Below, piece by piece: positions 17,756 through 26,795 of a stretch of DNA of 64,000 nucleotides. The translations under genes were made by a program, and so were the position numbers. The notes below the pieces were generated by a model that was not told the DNA's origin, did no database searches, and saw only the letters and a list, made by a program, of their open reading frames with translations. The stretch comes from Pseudomonas zanjanensis (lineage in GTDB: Bacteria; Pseudomonadota; Gammaproteobacteria; Pseudomonadales; Pseudomonadaceae). The DNA is taken from the NCBI RefSeq assembly GCF_014268745.2, contig NZ_JABWRB020000002.1, forward strand, positions 558,001 through 622,000, written 5' to 3'. Each line of letters opens with the position of its first letter. Positions within the stretch are counted from its first letter, which is position 1.

Positions 17756-18650
17756 TACAACCGTCACCCGCTGCGGCTATGTCGCCATTGTCGGTCGGCC
17801 GAACGTGGGCAAGTCCACGCTGCTGAACCACATCCTGGGCCAGAAATTGGCGATCACCTCGCGCAAGCCCCAGACCACCCGCCACAACATGCTGGGCATC
17901 AAGACTGAAGGCGCCGTGCAGGCGATCTACGTCGACACCCCGGGCATGCACAAGGGCGGTGAAAAGGCCCTGAACCGCTACATGAACAAGACTGCCTCGG
18001 CGGCGTTGAAGGACGTCGACGTGGTGATCTTCGTGGTCGACCGCACCAAGTGGACCGAAGAAGACCAAATGGTCCTCGAACGCGTCCAGTACGTGACCGG
18101 CCCCTTGATCGTGGCGCTGAACAAGACCGACCGTATCGAAGACAAGGCTGAGCTGATGCCGCACCTGACCTGGTTGCAGGAACAGTTGCCGAACGCCCAG
18201 ATCATCCCGATCTCTGCCCAGCACGGCCATAACCTCGATGCGTTGGAGCGGGTGATTGCCGAACACCTGCCGGAAAACGATCATTTCTTCCCTGAAGACC
18301 AGATCACCGACCGCAGCAGCCGTTTCCTCGCCGCCGAGCTGGTGCGCGAGAAAATCATGCGCCAGATGGGCGCCGAGCTGCCGTACCAGATCACCGTCGA
18401 GATCGAAGAGTTCAAGCAACAGGGGAAGACCCTGCATATTCATGCGTTGATCCTCGTCGAACGTGACGGCCAGAAGAAAATCATCATTGGCGACAAGGGC
18501 GAGCGCATCAAGCGCATCGGCACCGAGGCGCGCAAGGACATGGAGCTGCTGTTCGACTCCAAGATCATGCTCAACCTGTGGGTCAAGGTGAAGGGTGGCT
18601 GGTCCGACGACGAGCGGGCGTTGCGTTCGTTGGGTTACGGCGACCTGTAA
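17748..18650 (+). CDS. era: GTPase Era
   Basis: A 300-residue GTPase needed for 16S rRNA maturation and 30S assembly. G1 GRPNVGKSTLLN, G3 DTPGMH and G4 NKTD are visible in the N-terminal domain. The C-terminal KH domain carries the GxxG-type loop in IIGDKGERIKRIG. The ATG at 17748 is 8 bp upstream of the rnc stop and about 7 nt after GGAG; a second ATG at 17742 is too close to the ribosome site. Confidence 0.96.
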   Translation: MTDTTVTRCGYVAIVGRPNVGKSTLLNHILGQKLAITSRKPQTTRHNMLGIKTEGAVQAIYVDTPGMHKGGEKALNRYMNKTASAALKDVDVVIFVVDRTKWTEEDQMVLERVQYVTGPLIVALNKTDRIEDKAELMPHLTWLQEQLPNAQIIPISAQHGHNLDALERVIAEHLPENDHFFPEDQITDRSSRFLAAELVREKIMRQMGAELPYQITVEIEEFKQQGKTLHIHALILVERDGQKKIIIGDKGERIKRIGTEARKDMELLFDSKIMLNLWVKVKGGWSDDERALRSLGYGDL

Positions 18651-18677
18651 AACGTCCAGCGGTACACCACCGACCTT

Positions 18678-18765
18678 GTGGGAGCGGGCTTGCTCGCGAA
18701 GGCGGTGTGTCAGTTGACATCATCGTTGACTGACACGCCGCCTTCGCGAGCAAGCCCGCTCCCAC
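18678..18765. repeat. REPIN, family A
   Basis: Arms GTGGGAGCGGGCTTGCTCGC and complement, 88 bp, between era and recO. Confidence 0.9.
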
Positions 18766-18820
18766 ATTGGTTTCGGGTTGTTTAGAAAATTTTGCCCGCT
18801 CAGTGAGAACTGCGACTTCA

Positions 18821-19504
18821 ATGTCCCAACCCACCGCCCAGCCCGCCTACGTCCTCCACAGCCGTGCCTACCGCGAAAGTAGCGCCCTGGTGGACTTCCT
18901 CACGCCCCAAGGACGGCTGCGGGCGGTGTTGCGCGGAGCGCGGGGCAAGGCCGGGACGCTGGCGCGGCCGTTCGTGCCGCTGGAAGTCGAGTTCCGCGGC
19001 AGGGGCGAGCTGAAGAATGTCGGGCGCATGGAAAGCAACGGTGTCGCGGCCTGGCTCAACGGCGAGGCGTTGTTCAGTGGTTTGTACCTCAATGAACTGC
19101 TGATCCGCCTGTTGCCCGCCGAAGATCCCCACCCGGCGGTCTTCGACCACTACACCGCCACACTGCTGGCCCTGGCCGAAGGCCGGCCACTGGAACCGCT
19201 GCTGCGCTCGTTCGAGTGGCGGCTGCTGGATGACCTGGGTTATGGCTTTGCGCTGAATACCGACCTGCACGGCGAACCCATCGCGGCTGATGGCCTGTAC
19301 CGCTTGCAAGTGGACGCCGGCCTGGAGCGGGTCTACCTGCTGCAACCAGGGCTGTTCAACGGTGCCGAACTGCTGGCCATGGCCGAGGCCGACTGGCGTG
19401 CGCCGGGTGCCTTGTCGGCGGCCAAGCGCCTGATGCGCCAGGCCCTGGCCGTGCATCTGGGTGGTCGGCCCTTGGTCAGTCGCGAGCTGTTTCGCAAGCC
19501 CTGA
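18821..19504 (+). CDS. recO: DNA repair protein RecO
   Basis: A 227-residue RecO that helps load RecA onto SSB-coated single-stranded DNA in the RecFOR pathway. The N-terminal OB-fold part (PAYVLHSRAYRESSALVDF, TPQGRLRAVLRGARGKAG) and the helical C-terminal part (LYLNELLIRLLPAEDPHP, FEWRLLDDLGYGFAL) match the family. The ATG at 18821 gives normal length; the longer frame begins inside the REPIN. Lies between era and pdxJ, the usual pseudomonad order. Confidence 0.93.
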   Translation: MSQPTAQPAYVLHSRAYRESSALVDFLTPQGRLRAVLRGARGKAGTLARPFVPLEVEFRGRGELKNVGRMESNGVAAWLNGEALFSGLYLNELLIRLLPAEDPHPAVFDHYTATLLALAEGRPLEPLLRSFEWRLLDDLGYGFALNTDLHGEPIAADGLYRLQVDAGLERVYLLQPGLFNGAELLAMAEADWRAPGALSAAKRLMRQALAVHLGGRPLVSRELFRKP

Positions 19505-19553
19505 TCAACCCGTATGCTGTGGGCCGACTATTTGTCCTTTCAGGAGCCTTTTC

Positions 19554-20297
19554 GTGAGCACCAGCAATCGCATTCTTCTCGGCGTGAACATCGACCATGT
19601 CGCCACCCTGCGCCAGGCCCGTGGTACGCGCTACCCGGATCCGGTCAAGGCCGCACTGGACGCGGAAGAAGCGGGGGCCGACGGCATCACCGTGCACCTG
19701 CGTGAAGACCGTCGCCACATCCAGGAGCGCGACGTGCTGCTGCTCAAGGACGTGCTGCAAACCCGCATGAACTTTGAAATGGGCGTGACCGAGGAAATGA
19801 TGGCGTTCGCCGAGCGCATCCGCCCGGCGCACATCTGCCTGGTGCCGGAGACGCGCCAGGAACTGACCACCGAAGGCGGCCTCGATGTAGCGGGCCAGGA
19901 GTCGCGGATCAGCCTGGCGGTGGAACGCCTGTCGAAAATCGGCGCCGAGGTCTCGCTGTTCATCGATGCCGACGAACGGCAAATCGAGGCATCCAAGCGT
20001 GTCGGCGCCCCCGCCATCGAACTGCACACCGGCCGGTACGCCGACGCCGAGACCCCCACGGACGTGGCCGATGAGCTGCAACGGGTCGCCGATGGCGTCG
20101 CCTTTGGCCTGGCCCAAGGCTTGATCGTCAACGCCGGCCATGGCCTGCACTACCACAACGTCGACGCCGTCGCGGCCATCAAGGGCATCAACGAACTGAA
20201 CATCGGCCATGCACTGGTGGCCCATGCCTTGTTCGTCGGGTTCAAGTCGGCTGTGTCGGAAATGAAAGCCTTGATCCTGGCTGCCGCCAAGTCCTGA
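19554..20297 (+). CDS. pdxJ: Pyridoxine 5'-phosphate synthase
   Basis: A 247-residue TIM-barrel enzyme that condenses 1-deoxyxylulose 5-phosphate with 3-amino-2-oxopropyl phosphate to give pyridoxine 5'-phosphate. Seen: LGVNIDHVATLRQARGTRYP, AGADGITVHLREDRRHIQ, EVSLFIDADERQIEASK and the phosphate site LIVNAGHGLHYHNV. The start is a GTG at 19554, after AGGAG at 19541-19545; the annotated frame reaches into recO but without family similarity. Confidence 0.96.
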   Translation: MSTSNRILLGVNIDHVATLRQARGTRYPDPVKAALDAEEAGADGITVHLREDRRHIQERDVLLLKDVLQTRMNFEMGVTEEMMAFAERIRPAHICLVPETRQELTTEGGLDVAGQESRISLAVERLSKIGAEVSLFIDADERQIEASKRVGAPAIELHTGRYADAETPTDVADELQRVADGVAFGLAQGLIVNAGHGLHYHNVDAVAAIKGINELNIGHALVAHALFVGFKSAVSEMKALILAAAKS

Positions 20298-20333
20298 TCC
20301 ACCACAAAACTTCTGAACACCCCAATCAAAACT

Positions 20334-20420
20334 GTGGGAGCGGGCTTGCTCGCGAAAGCGGTGTGTCAGCCACTTCAATGGTGACTGACCTGACGCCTTC
20401 GCGAGCAAGCCCGCTCCCAC
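20334..20420. repeat. REPIN, family A
   Basis: Arms GTGGGAGCGGGCTTGCTCGC and complement, 87 bp, between the convergent pdxJ and mltF genes. A further GTGGGAGTGGGCAG half-arm follows at about 20467. Confidence 0.9.
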
Positions 20421-20483
20421 AGGGGATCTGGGTAGGTACAAGACTTGTGGGTATCCAAGTAAAGCTGTGGGAGTGGGCAGCTG

Positions 20484-21944
20484 TCAGAGCTGCGGGGATT
20501 CCTGGCTCGGCTTGCTCTTGTCCACACCCGGCACATGCAGATTGCCCTCGGCCACTTGGTCGCCTTCAAGCTGCGGCTGTGTCACCCAGGTCAGGATGTC
20601 GTAGTAGCGACGGATGTTCGCCACGAAATGCACCGGTTCGCCGCCCCGGGCGTAGCCGTAGCGGGTCTTGCTGTACCACTGTTTCTGGGACAGGCGCGGC
20701 AGGATTTTCTTCACGTCCAGCCATTTGTTCGGGTTCAGCCCTTCCTTGGCCGCCAGTTTGCGGGCGTCGTCCAGGTGGCCGCTGCCCACGTTATAGGCGG
20801 CAAGGGCGAACCAGGTACGGTCCGGCTCCTCGATGCTCTCGTCCAGCTGTTCCTTCATGTAGGCCAGGTACTTGGCGCCGCCCATGATGCTTTGTTTCGG
20901 ATCCAGTCGGTTGGACACGCCCATGGCCTGGGCGGTGTTCTGGGTCAGCATCATCAGGCCGCGCACGCCGGTCTTGGACGTGACCGTTGGTTGCCAGAGC
21001 GATTCCTGGTAGCCAATGGCAGCCAGCAGGCGCCAATCGACTTTCTCTTTCTTGGCGTAAGCCTTGAAGTGTTGCTCATATTTGGGCAACCGTTGCTGCA
21101 AATGCTGGGCGAAGGTTGTTGCGCCCATGTAGCCGAGGACGTCGACGTGCCCGTAGTAGCGGTCCTTGAGCCGCTGCAGCGTGCCGTTTTTCTGCACCTT
21201 GTCCAGATAGGCATTGATTTCGTTAAGCAGGCTATTGTCTTCGCCGGGGCCCACCGCCCAGCTTTGGCTGCGGACGTCGCCAAGGTCGAAGGCGACGCGC
21301 ACGTTGGGGAAGTACACCTGGTTCATCGCCACTTCGTTGGAGTCCACCAGCGTCAGGTCGATCTGGCCCTCGTCCACCATGCGCAGCAGGTCGACCACCT
21401 CAACCGCGTCGGACTCTTCGTATTCGATGCCCGGGTATTGCTGCTTCAACTGCGCCAGTTGTTCGGCATGGCTGCTGCCCTTGAGCACCATGATTTTCTT
21501 GCCCGCCAGGGCGGCCGCGTCGGTGGGGCGGGATTGGCCGTTGCGGTAGATGATTTGGGGGGTGACTTCCAGGTAGGAGCGGGAAAACCGCACCTGCTTC
21601 TTGCGCTGTTCGCTGCTGACCAGGCCCGCGGCGGCCAGGACCGGCCCGTTGGGCTTGCCCACCTGGCCGAACAGGTCGTCGAGGTTGTCGGCGGTCTCGA
21701 TTTTAAGCTCGACACCCAAATCCTCGGCGAAACGCTTCACCAGCTCGTATTCGAAGCCGGTCTCACCACTGCGATCCTGGAAGTAGGTGGCGGGGCTGTT
21801 TCGGGTAACCACCCGCAGCACGCCATCCTCCTTTACGCGCTCCAGTGTGTTGGGTTTCTCAACACAACCACTGAGCACCAGGAAGAGTCCGGTTGCGATC
21901 AGCCATTTGGCATATCGCGGACGCAAAGCCGTTGGGGAAAACAT
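20484..21944 (-). CDS. mltF: Membrane-bound lytic murein transglycosylase F
   Basis: A 486-residue two-domain envelope protein. The lipoprotein-like N-terminus has LFLVLSGCVEKP, with Cys in a lipobox-like LSGC. Residues ~40-270 are a periplasmic solute-binding-type domain (family 3) that regulates activity. Residues ~290-450 are the lytic transglycosylase domain with the catalytic Glu in LLAAIGYQESLWQP and the SLT signature TGVRGLMMLTQNTAQAMG. It cleaves peptidoglycan to 1,6-anhydromuropeptides. Divergent from purL across a 288-bp gap. Confidence 0.96.
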   Translation of the reverse strand: MFSPTALRPRYAKWLIATGLFLVLSGCVEKPNTLERVKEDGVLRVVTRNSPATYFQDRSGETGFEYELVKRFAEDLGVELKIETADNLDDLFGQVGKPNGPVLAAAGLVSSEQRKKQVRFSRSYLEVTPQIIYRNGQSRPTDAAALAGKKIMVLKGSSHAEQLAQLKQQYPGIEYEESDAVEVVDLLRMVDEGQIDLTLVDSNEVAMNQVYFPNVRVAFDLGDVRSQSWAVGPGEDNSLLNEINAYLDKVQKNGTLQRLKDRYYGHVDVLGYMGATTFAQHLQQRLPKYEQHFKAYAKKEKVDWRLLAAIGYQESLWQPTVTSKTGVRGLMMLTQNTAQAMGVSNRLDPKQSIMGGAKYLAYMKEQLDESIEEPDRTWFALAAYNVGSGHLDDARKLAAKEGLNPNKWLDVKKILPRLSQKQWYSKTRYGYARGGEPVHFVANIRRYYDILTWVTQPQLEGDQVAEGNLHVPGVDKSKPSQESPQL

Positions 21945-22160
21945 CTGCGCAGTATACGCAAACGGCCCCTACCGCCATATCTCGACAGCAAAAGGCCAGT
22001 CTGCTAGCCGTTGCAAAACATGTCCGCAACACCGGCCGGCCGGGCTGTGGCGGGCTTTGCGCCGCTGAAAAATATCTGTGCGCGAACCTTGGCACGGGTG
22101 TCCAATACCGCCGTGCGCGCAAAGACCGACATTCGGCCAGCACCGCGCGTGCCGTTTCGG

Positions 22161-22189
22161 GTGCCGTTGCCGGCGGTTTAGGCTAGAAT
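22161..22189 (+). promoter_or_regulatory. Possible purL promoter
   Basis: A TAGAAT hexamer (22184-22189) lies 17 bp after GTGCCG, 44 bp before the purL start. The -35 match is poor, so this is a tentative call. The rest of the 288-bp mltF/purL gap holds GC-rich palindromic patches but no gene. Confidence 0.35.
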
Positions 22190-22232
22190 GCACGGCCTCA
22201 AAGCACACCCCCTTCCCGAGGCTGTCCCGAAG

Positions 22233-25200
22233 ATGTTGATCCTGCGCGGCGCTCCTGCCCTTTCTGCCTTTCGCCACAGCAAACTCCTTGAGCAACTGAG
22301 CCAGAAGGTTCCGGCTGTCAGTGGCTTGTATGCTGAATTCGCTCACTTCGCCGAAGTCACCGGCGGTTTGACCGGCGACGAACAGCAGGTGCTCGCGCGC
22401 CTTCTGAAGTACGGCCCCAGTGTTCCTGTCCAGGAGCCGGCCGGTCGCCTGTTCCTGGTGTTGCCGCGTTTCGGCACCATTTCGCCGTGGTCGAGCAAGG
22501 CCAGCGACATCGCCCGCAACTGCGGCCTGGCGAAAATCCAGCGCCTGGAGCGCGGCATTGCCTTTTATGTCGCCGGTGAGTTCAGCGAGGCCGAGGCCCA
22601 GTTGATCGCCGAAGGCCTGCATGACCGCATGACCCAGGTCGTGCTCGGCAACCTTGAGCAGGCCGCCGGTCTGTTCAGTCACGCCGAACCCAAGCCCCTG
22701 ACCGCCATCGACGTACTGGGCGGTGGCCGTGCCGCGCTGGAAAAAGCCAACGCCGAGCTGGGCCTGGCCCTGGCCGAAGACGAGATCGATTACCTGGTCA
22801 ACGCCTTCCAGGGCTTGAAGCGCAACCCCCACGACATCGAACTGATGATGTTCGCCCAGGCCAACTCCGAGCACTGCCGCCACAAGATCTTCAACGCCAG
22901 TTGGGACATTGACGGCCAGGACCAGGAAAAAAGCCTGTTCGGCATGATCAAGAACACCTACCAGATGCACAACGAAGGTGTGCTGTCGGCCTACAAGGAC
23001 AACGCGGCGGTGATCGTCGGCAGCGTTGCCGGTCGCTTCTACCCGAACCCCGAGACCCGCCAGTACGGTGCGGTCCAGGAGCCGGTGCACATCCTGATGA
23101 AGGTCGAGACTCACAACCACCCGACCGCCATTGCCCCGTTCCCGGGCGCGTCCACCGGTTCCGGTGGCGAGATCCGCGACGAAGGCGCCACCGGTCGCGG
23201 TGCCAAGCCCAAGGCCGGCCTGACCGGCTTCACCGTGTCGAACCTGCAGATCCCGGGCTTCGAGCAGCCATGGGAAAAGCCGTACGGCAAGCCTGAGCGC
23301 ATCGTCAACGCCCTCGACATCATGATCGAAGGTCCCCTGGGCGGCGCGGCGTTCAACAACGAATTCGGCCGTCCGGCCCTGACCGGTTACTTCCGGACCT
23401 TCGAACAGTCCATCACCACTCCCCGTGGTGAAGAAGTCCGTGGTTACCACAAGCCGATCATGCTCGCTGGCGGCATGGGCAACATCCGCGCCGAACACGT
23501 GCAGAAAGGCGAGATCCTGGTCGGCTCCAAGCTGATCGTCCTCGGCGGCCCGGCCATGTTGATCGGCCTGGGTGGCGGCGCGGCTTCCTCCATGGCCACC
23601 GGCACCAGCTCGGCCGACCTGGACTTCGCTTCGGTCCAACGGGAAAACCCGGAAATGGAACGCCGTTGCCAGGAAGTCATCGACCGTTGCTGGCAGTTGG
23701 GTGAGCACAACCCCATCAGCTTCATCCACGACGTCGGCGCGGGCGGCCTGTCCAACGCCTTCCCGGAACTGGTCAACGACGGTGGTCGCGGTGGCCGCTT
23801 CGAACTGCGCAACATTCCAAACGACGAGCCGGGCATGGCCCCGCACGAAATCTGGAGCAACGAATCCCAGGAACGCTACGTCCTGGCGGTCGGTCCGGCC
23901 GACTTCGAACGCTTCCAGGCCATTTGCGAGCGCGAGCGTTGCCCGTTCGCGGTGGTGGGTGAAGCCACTGCTGAGCCACAACTGACCGTCACCGACAGCC
24001 ACTTCGGCAACAGCCCGGTGGACATGCCGTTGGAAGTGCTGCTGGGCAAGGCCCCGCGCATGCACCGTTCGGCGGTCCGCGAAGCGGAGCTGGGCGACGA
24101 TTTCGATCCGTCCACCCTCGACATCGCCGATTCCATCGAGCGCGTGCTGCATCACCCGGCCGTGGCGAGCAAGAGCTTCCTGATCACTATCGGCGACCGG
24201 ACCATCACCGGCCTTGTGGCCCGCGACCAGATGGTCGGCCCATGGCAAGTGCCAGTGGCTGACGTGGCCGTGACCGCCACCAGCTTCGACGTCTACACCG
24301 GCGAAGCCATGGCGATGGGCGAGCGCACGCCGCTGGCGCTGCTGGACGCCCCGGCCTCGGGCCGCATGGCGATCGGCGAGACCCTGACCAACATCGCGGC
24401 GTCGCGCATCGGCAAGATGTCCGACATCAAGCTGTCGGCCAACTGGATGTCCGCCGCCGGTCACCCGGGTGAAGACGCCCGCCTGTACGACACCGTCAAG
24501 GCGGTTGGCATGGAGCTGTGCCCTGAGCTGGGCATCACCATTCCAGTGGGCAAGGACTCCATGTCCATGGCCACGCGCTGGAACGATGAAGGCGTGGACA
24601 AGAGCGTAACCTCGCCGCTGTCGCTGATCGTGACCGGTTTTGCGCCTGTCACCGATATCCGCCAGACCCTGACCCCGCAACTGCGCATGGACAAGGGCAC
24701 CACCGACCTGATCCTGATCGACCTGGGCCGTGGCCAGAACCGCATGGGCGCCTCGATCCTGGCCCAGGTGCATGGCAAGCTCGGCTCGCAAGCACCGGAC
24801 GTCGATGATGCCGAAGACCTGAAGGCGTTCTTCGCCGTGATCCAGGGCCTCAACGCCGATGGTCACCTGTTGGCCTACCACGACCGCTCCGACGGTGGTT
24901 TGCTGACCACCGTGGTGGAAATGGCCTTCGCCGGTCACTGCGGCCTGAGCCTGACCCTGGACAGCGTTGCCGAATCCAAGGCCGAGATCCCAGCCATCCT
25001 GTTCAACGAAGAACTGGGTGCGGTGATCCAGGTTCGCCAGGACGCCACGCCAGACATCCTGGCCCAGTTCAGCGCGGCCGGCCTGGCCGATTGCGTCTCG
25101 GTGATCGGCCAGCCGATCAACAACGCGCACATCAACATTACCTTCAACGGCGACACCGTCTTTGAAGGCCAGCGTCGCCTGTTGCAGCGCCAGTGGGCGC

Positions 25201-26129
25201 AAACTAGCTACCAGATCCAGCGCCTGCGGGACAACGCCGAGTGCGCCGAGCAGGAATTCGACGCGCTGCTGGAAGAAGACAACCCGGGCCTGAGCGCCAA
25301 GCTCAGCTACGACGTCAACGACAACGTGGCCGCGCCTTACATCAAGAAAGGCATTCGCCCACAAGTGGCGGTCCTGCGCGAGCAGGGCGTCAACGGTCAG
25401 GTGGAGATGGCGGCAGCGTTCGACCGCGCCGGTTTCAACGCGATCGACGTGCACATGAGCGACATCCTGGCCGGTCGTGTCGACCTGAACGACTTCAAGG
25501 GCATGGTCGCTTGTGGCGGTTTCTCCTACGGCGACGTGCTGGGCGCCGGTGAAGGCTGGGCCAAGTCGGCGCTGTTCAACAGCCGCGCCCGCGATGCGTT
25601 CCAAGGTTTCTTCGAACGCACCGACAGCTTCACCCTCGGCGTGTGCAACGGTTGCCAGATGATGTCCAACCTGCACGAGCTGATTCCGGGCAGCGAGTTC
25701 TGGCCGCACTTTGTGCGTAACCGTTCCGAGCAGTTTGAAGCCCGCGTGGCGATGGTCCAGGTCCAGGAATCGAACTCGATCTTCCTGCAGGGCATGGCCG
25801 GTTCGCGCATGCCGATCGCCATCGCCCACGGCGAAGGCCACGCGGAATTCGAAAGCGAAGAAGCCTTGCTCGAAGCCGACCTGTCCGGTTGTGTGTCGCT
25901 GCGTTTTGTCGACAACCATGGCAAGGTCACCGAAACCTACCCGGCCAACCCGAACGGCTCGCCGCGCGGGATCACCGGCCTGACCAGCCGCGACGGCCGC
26001 GTCACGATCATGATGCCGCACCCGGAGCGGGTGTTCCGCGCGGTGCAGAACTCGTGGCGTTCGGACGACTGGAACGAAGATGCGCCATGGATGCGCATGT
26101 TCCGCAACGCGCGCGTCTGGGTGAACTAA
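22233..26129 (+). CDS. purL: Phosphoribosylformylglycinamidine synthase
   Basis: A 1298-residue large PurL that converts FGAR, glutamine and ATP to FGAM in purine synthesis. N-terminal PurS-like region, then the two AIRS-like halves (signatures ANSEHCRHKIFNASWDIDG, VETHNHPTAIAPFPGASTG, FIHDVGAGGLSNAFPELV), and a C-terminal glutamine amidotransferase domain with nucleophile Cys in GVCNGCQMM and the His/Glu in MPHPERVFR. Start ATG 22233 gives the family N-terminus MLILRGAPALSAFRHSK. A 1404-codon antisense frame is a shadow. Confidence 0.98.
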   Translation: MLILRGAPALSAFRHSKLLEQLSQKVPAVSGLYAEFAHFAEVTGGLTGDEQQVLARLLKYGPSVPVQEPAGRLFLVLPRFGTISPWSSKASDIARNCGLAKIQRLERGIAFYVAGEFSEAEAQLIAEGLHDRMTQVVLGNLEQAAGLFSHAEPKPLTAIDVLGGGRAALEKANAELGLALAEDEIDYLVNAFQGLKRNPHDIELMMFAQANSEHCRHKIFNASWDIDGQDQEKSLFGMIKNTYQMHNEGVLSAYKDNAAVIVGSVAGRFYPNPETRQYGAVQEPVHILMKVETHNHPTAIAPFPGASTGSGGEIRDEGATGRGAKPKAGLTGFTVSNLQIPGFEQPWEKPYGKPERIVNALDIMIEGPLGGAAFNNEFGRPALTGYFRTFEQSITTPRGEEVRGYHKPIMLAGGMGNIRAEHVQKGEILVGSKLIVLGGPAMLIGLGGGAASSMATGTSSADLDFASVQRENPEMERRCQEVIDRCWQLGEHNPISFIHDVGAGGLSNAFPELVNDGGRGGRFELRNIPNDEPGMAPHEIWSNESQERYVLAVGPADFERFQAICERERCPFAVVGEATAEPQLTVTDSHFGNSPVDMPLEVLLGKAPRMHRSAVREAELGDDFDPSTLDIADSIERVLHHPAVASKSFLITIGDRTITGLVARDQMVGPWQVPVADVAVTATSFDVYTGEAMAMGERTPLALLDAPASGRMAIGETLTNIAASRIGKMSDIKLSANWMSAAGHPGEDARLYDTVKAVGMELCPELGITIPVGKDSMSMATRWNDEGVDKSVTSPLSLIVTGFAPVTDIRQTLTPQLRMDKGTTDLILIDLGRGQNRMGASILAQVHGKLGSQAPDVDDAEDLKAFFAVIQGLNADGHLLAYHDRSDGGLLTTVVEMAFAGHCGLSLTLDSVAESKAEIPAILFNEELGAVIQVRQDATPDILAQFSAAGLADCVSVIGQPINNAHINITFNGDTVFEGQRRLLQRQWAQTSYQIQRLRDNAECAEQEFDALLEEDNPGLSAKLSYDVNDNVAAPYIKKGIRPQVAVLREQGVNGQVEMAAAFDRAGFNAIDVHMSDILAGRVDLNDFKGMVACGGFSYGDVLGAGEGWAKSALFNSRARDAFQGFFERTDSFTLGVCNGCQMMSNLHELIPGSEFWPHFVRNRSEQFEARVAMVQVQESNSIFLQGMAGSRMPIAIAHGEGHAEFESEEALLEADLSGCVSLRFVDNHGKVTETYPANPNGSPRGITGLTSRDGRVTIMMPHPERVFRAVQNSWRSDDWNEDAPWMRMFRNARVWVN

Positions 26130-26133
26130 GACG

Positions 26134-26445
26134 GTGTACAAGCTCTGCTTCTTCGTCCCGGACAGCCATGTGGACGAGGTCAAAAACGCCGTATTCGCTG
26201 CCGGTGGCGGGCGAATCGGCGACTATGACCACTGCGCCTGGCAAGTGCTGGGCCTGGGCCAGTTTCGCCCTTTGGACGGCAGCCAGCCGTTCATTGGCGA
26301 GGCGGGGCAGGTCGAGCAGGTCGAGGAATGGAAGGTGGAGCTGGTGGTGGCCGATGCGTTGATTCGCCCCGTGGTGGAGGCGCTGAAGCAGAGCCATCCC
26401 TACGAGACACCGGCGTATGAGGTGTGGCGGTTGGAGGATTTCTGA
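26134..26445 (+). CDS. NIF3/YqfO-like small protein
   Basis: A 103-residue protein beginning (GTG) 4 bp after the purL stop: MYKLCFFVPDSHVDEVKNAV, with GGGRIGDYDHCAWQ and the C-terminal SHPYETPAYEVWRLEDF. This matches the central inserted (PII-like/CutA-like) domain of YqfO/NIF3 proteins occurring alone. Function is unknown; possible roles as a metal or nucleotide sensor are inferred from the fold only. It is probably co-transcribed with purL and is followed by a strong terminator. Confidence 0.85.
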   Translation: MYKLCFFVPDSHVDEVKNAVFAAGGGRIGDYDHCAWQVLGLGQFRPLDGSQPFIGEAGQVEQVEEWKVELVVADALIRPVVEALKQSHPYETPAYEVWRLEDF

Positions 26446-26463
26446 TCTTCCCGCTGTTGCAAT

Positions 26464-26496
26464 AAAAAACCCGCTGATCGATTCAGCGGGTTTTTT
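26464..26496 (+). terminator. Rho-independent terminator of purL-NIF3 unit
   Basis: Stem CCCGCTGA (26470-26477), loop TCGAT, stem TCAGCGGG (26483-26490), with A run before and T run after. It can also act for the opposite strand. Confidence 0.93.
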
Positions 26497-26527
26497 ATTA
26501 CGTGCAATTCCTGTGTACACAAACCCT

Positions 26528-26636
26528 TGTGGCGAGGGAGCTTGCTCCCGCTGGGACGGTCCGACGCCTCGGGCGTAGCGGCCCTAAGCTTTTGCGGTTG
26601 CTGCGCAACCGAGCGGGAGCAAGCTCCCTCGCCACA
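26528..26636. repeat. REPIN, family B
   Basis: Arms TGTGGCGAGGGAGCTTGCTC and complement, 109 bp, between the NIF3-like gene and nagE. Confidence 0.9.
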
Positions 26637-26676
26637 GGATTGTTGTGTATCAGATATAGGTGTTGGGTGTGTGCAG

Positions 26677-26778
26677 GCCCCTTCGCGAGCAAGCCCGCTC
26701 CCACAGTGGATTTGTATTGTCCACAGAACTTGTGAACGACATCAGACCTGTGGGAGCGGGCTTGCTCGCGAAGGGGCC
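26677..26778. repeat. REP pair, family A, in tail-to-tail order
   Basis: Arms appear in the reverse arrangement to the other REPINs: CTTCGCGAGCAAGCCCGCTC ends at 26704 and GTGGGAGCGGGCTTGCTCGC begins at 26750, so the GTGGGAG ends face inward. Confidence 0.85.
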
Positions 26779-26795
26779 AGACAGTCGGCGAAGGC

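Noticed and set aside
21969..26183. 1404-codon open frame opposite purL
   Set aside because: Same signature of a third-position GC shadow; no ribosome site or family similarity, while purL is unmistakable.
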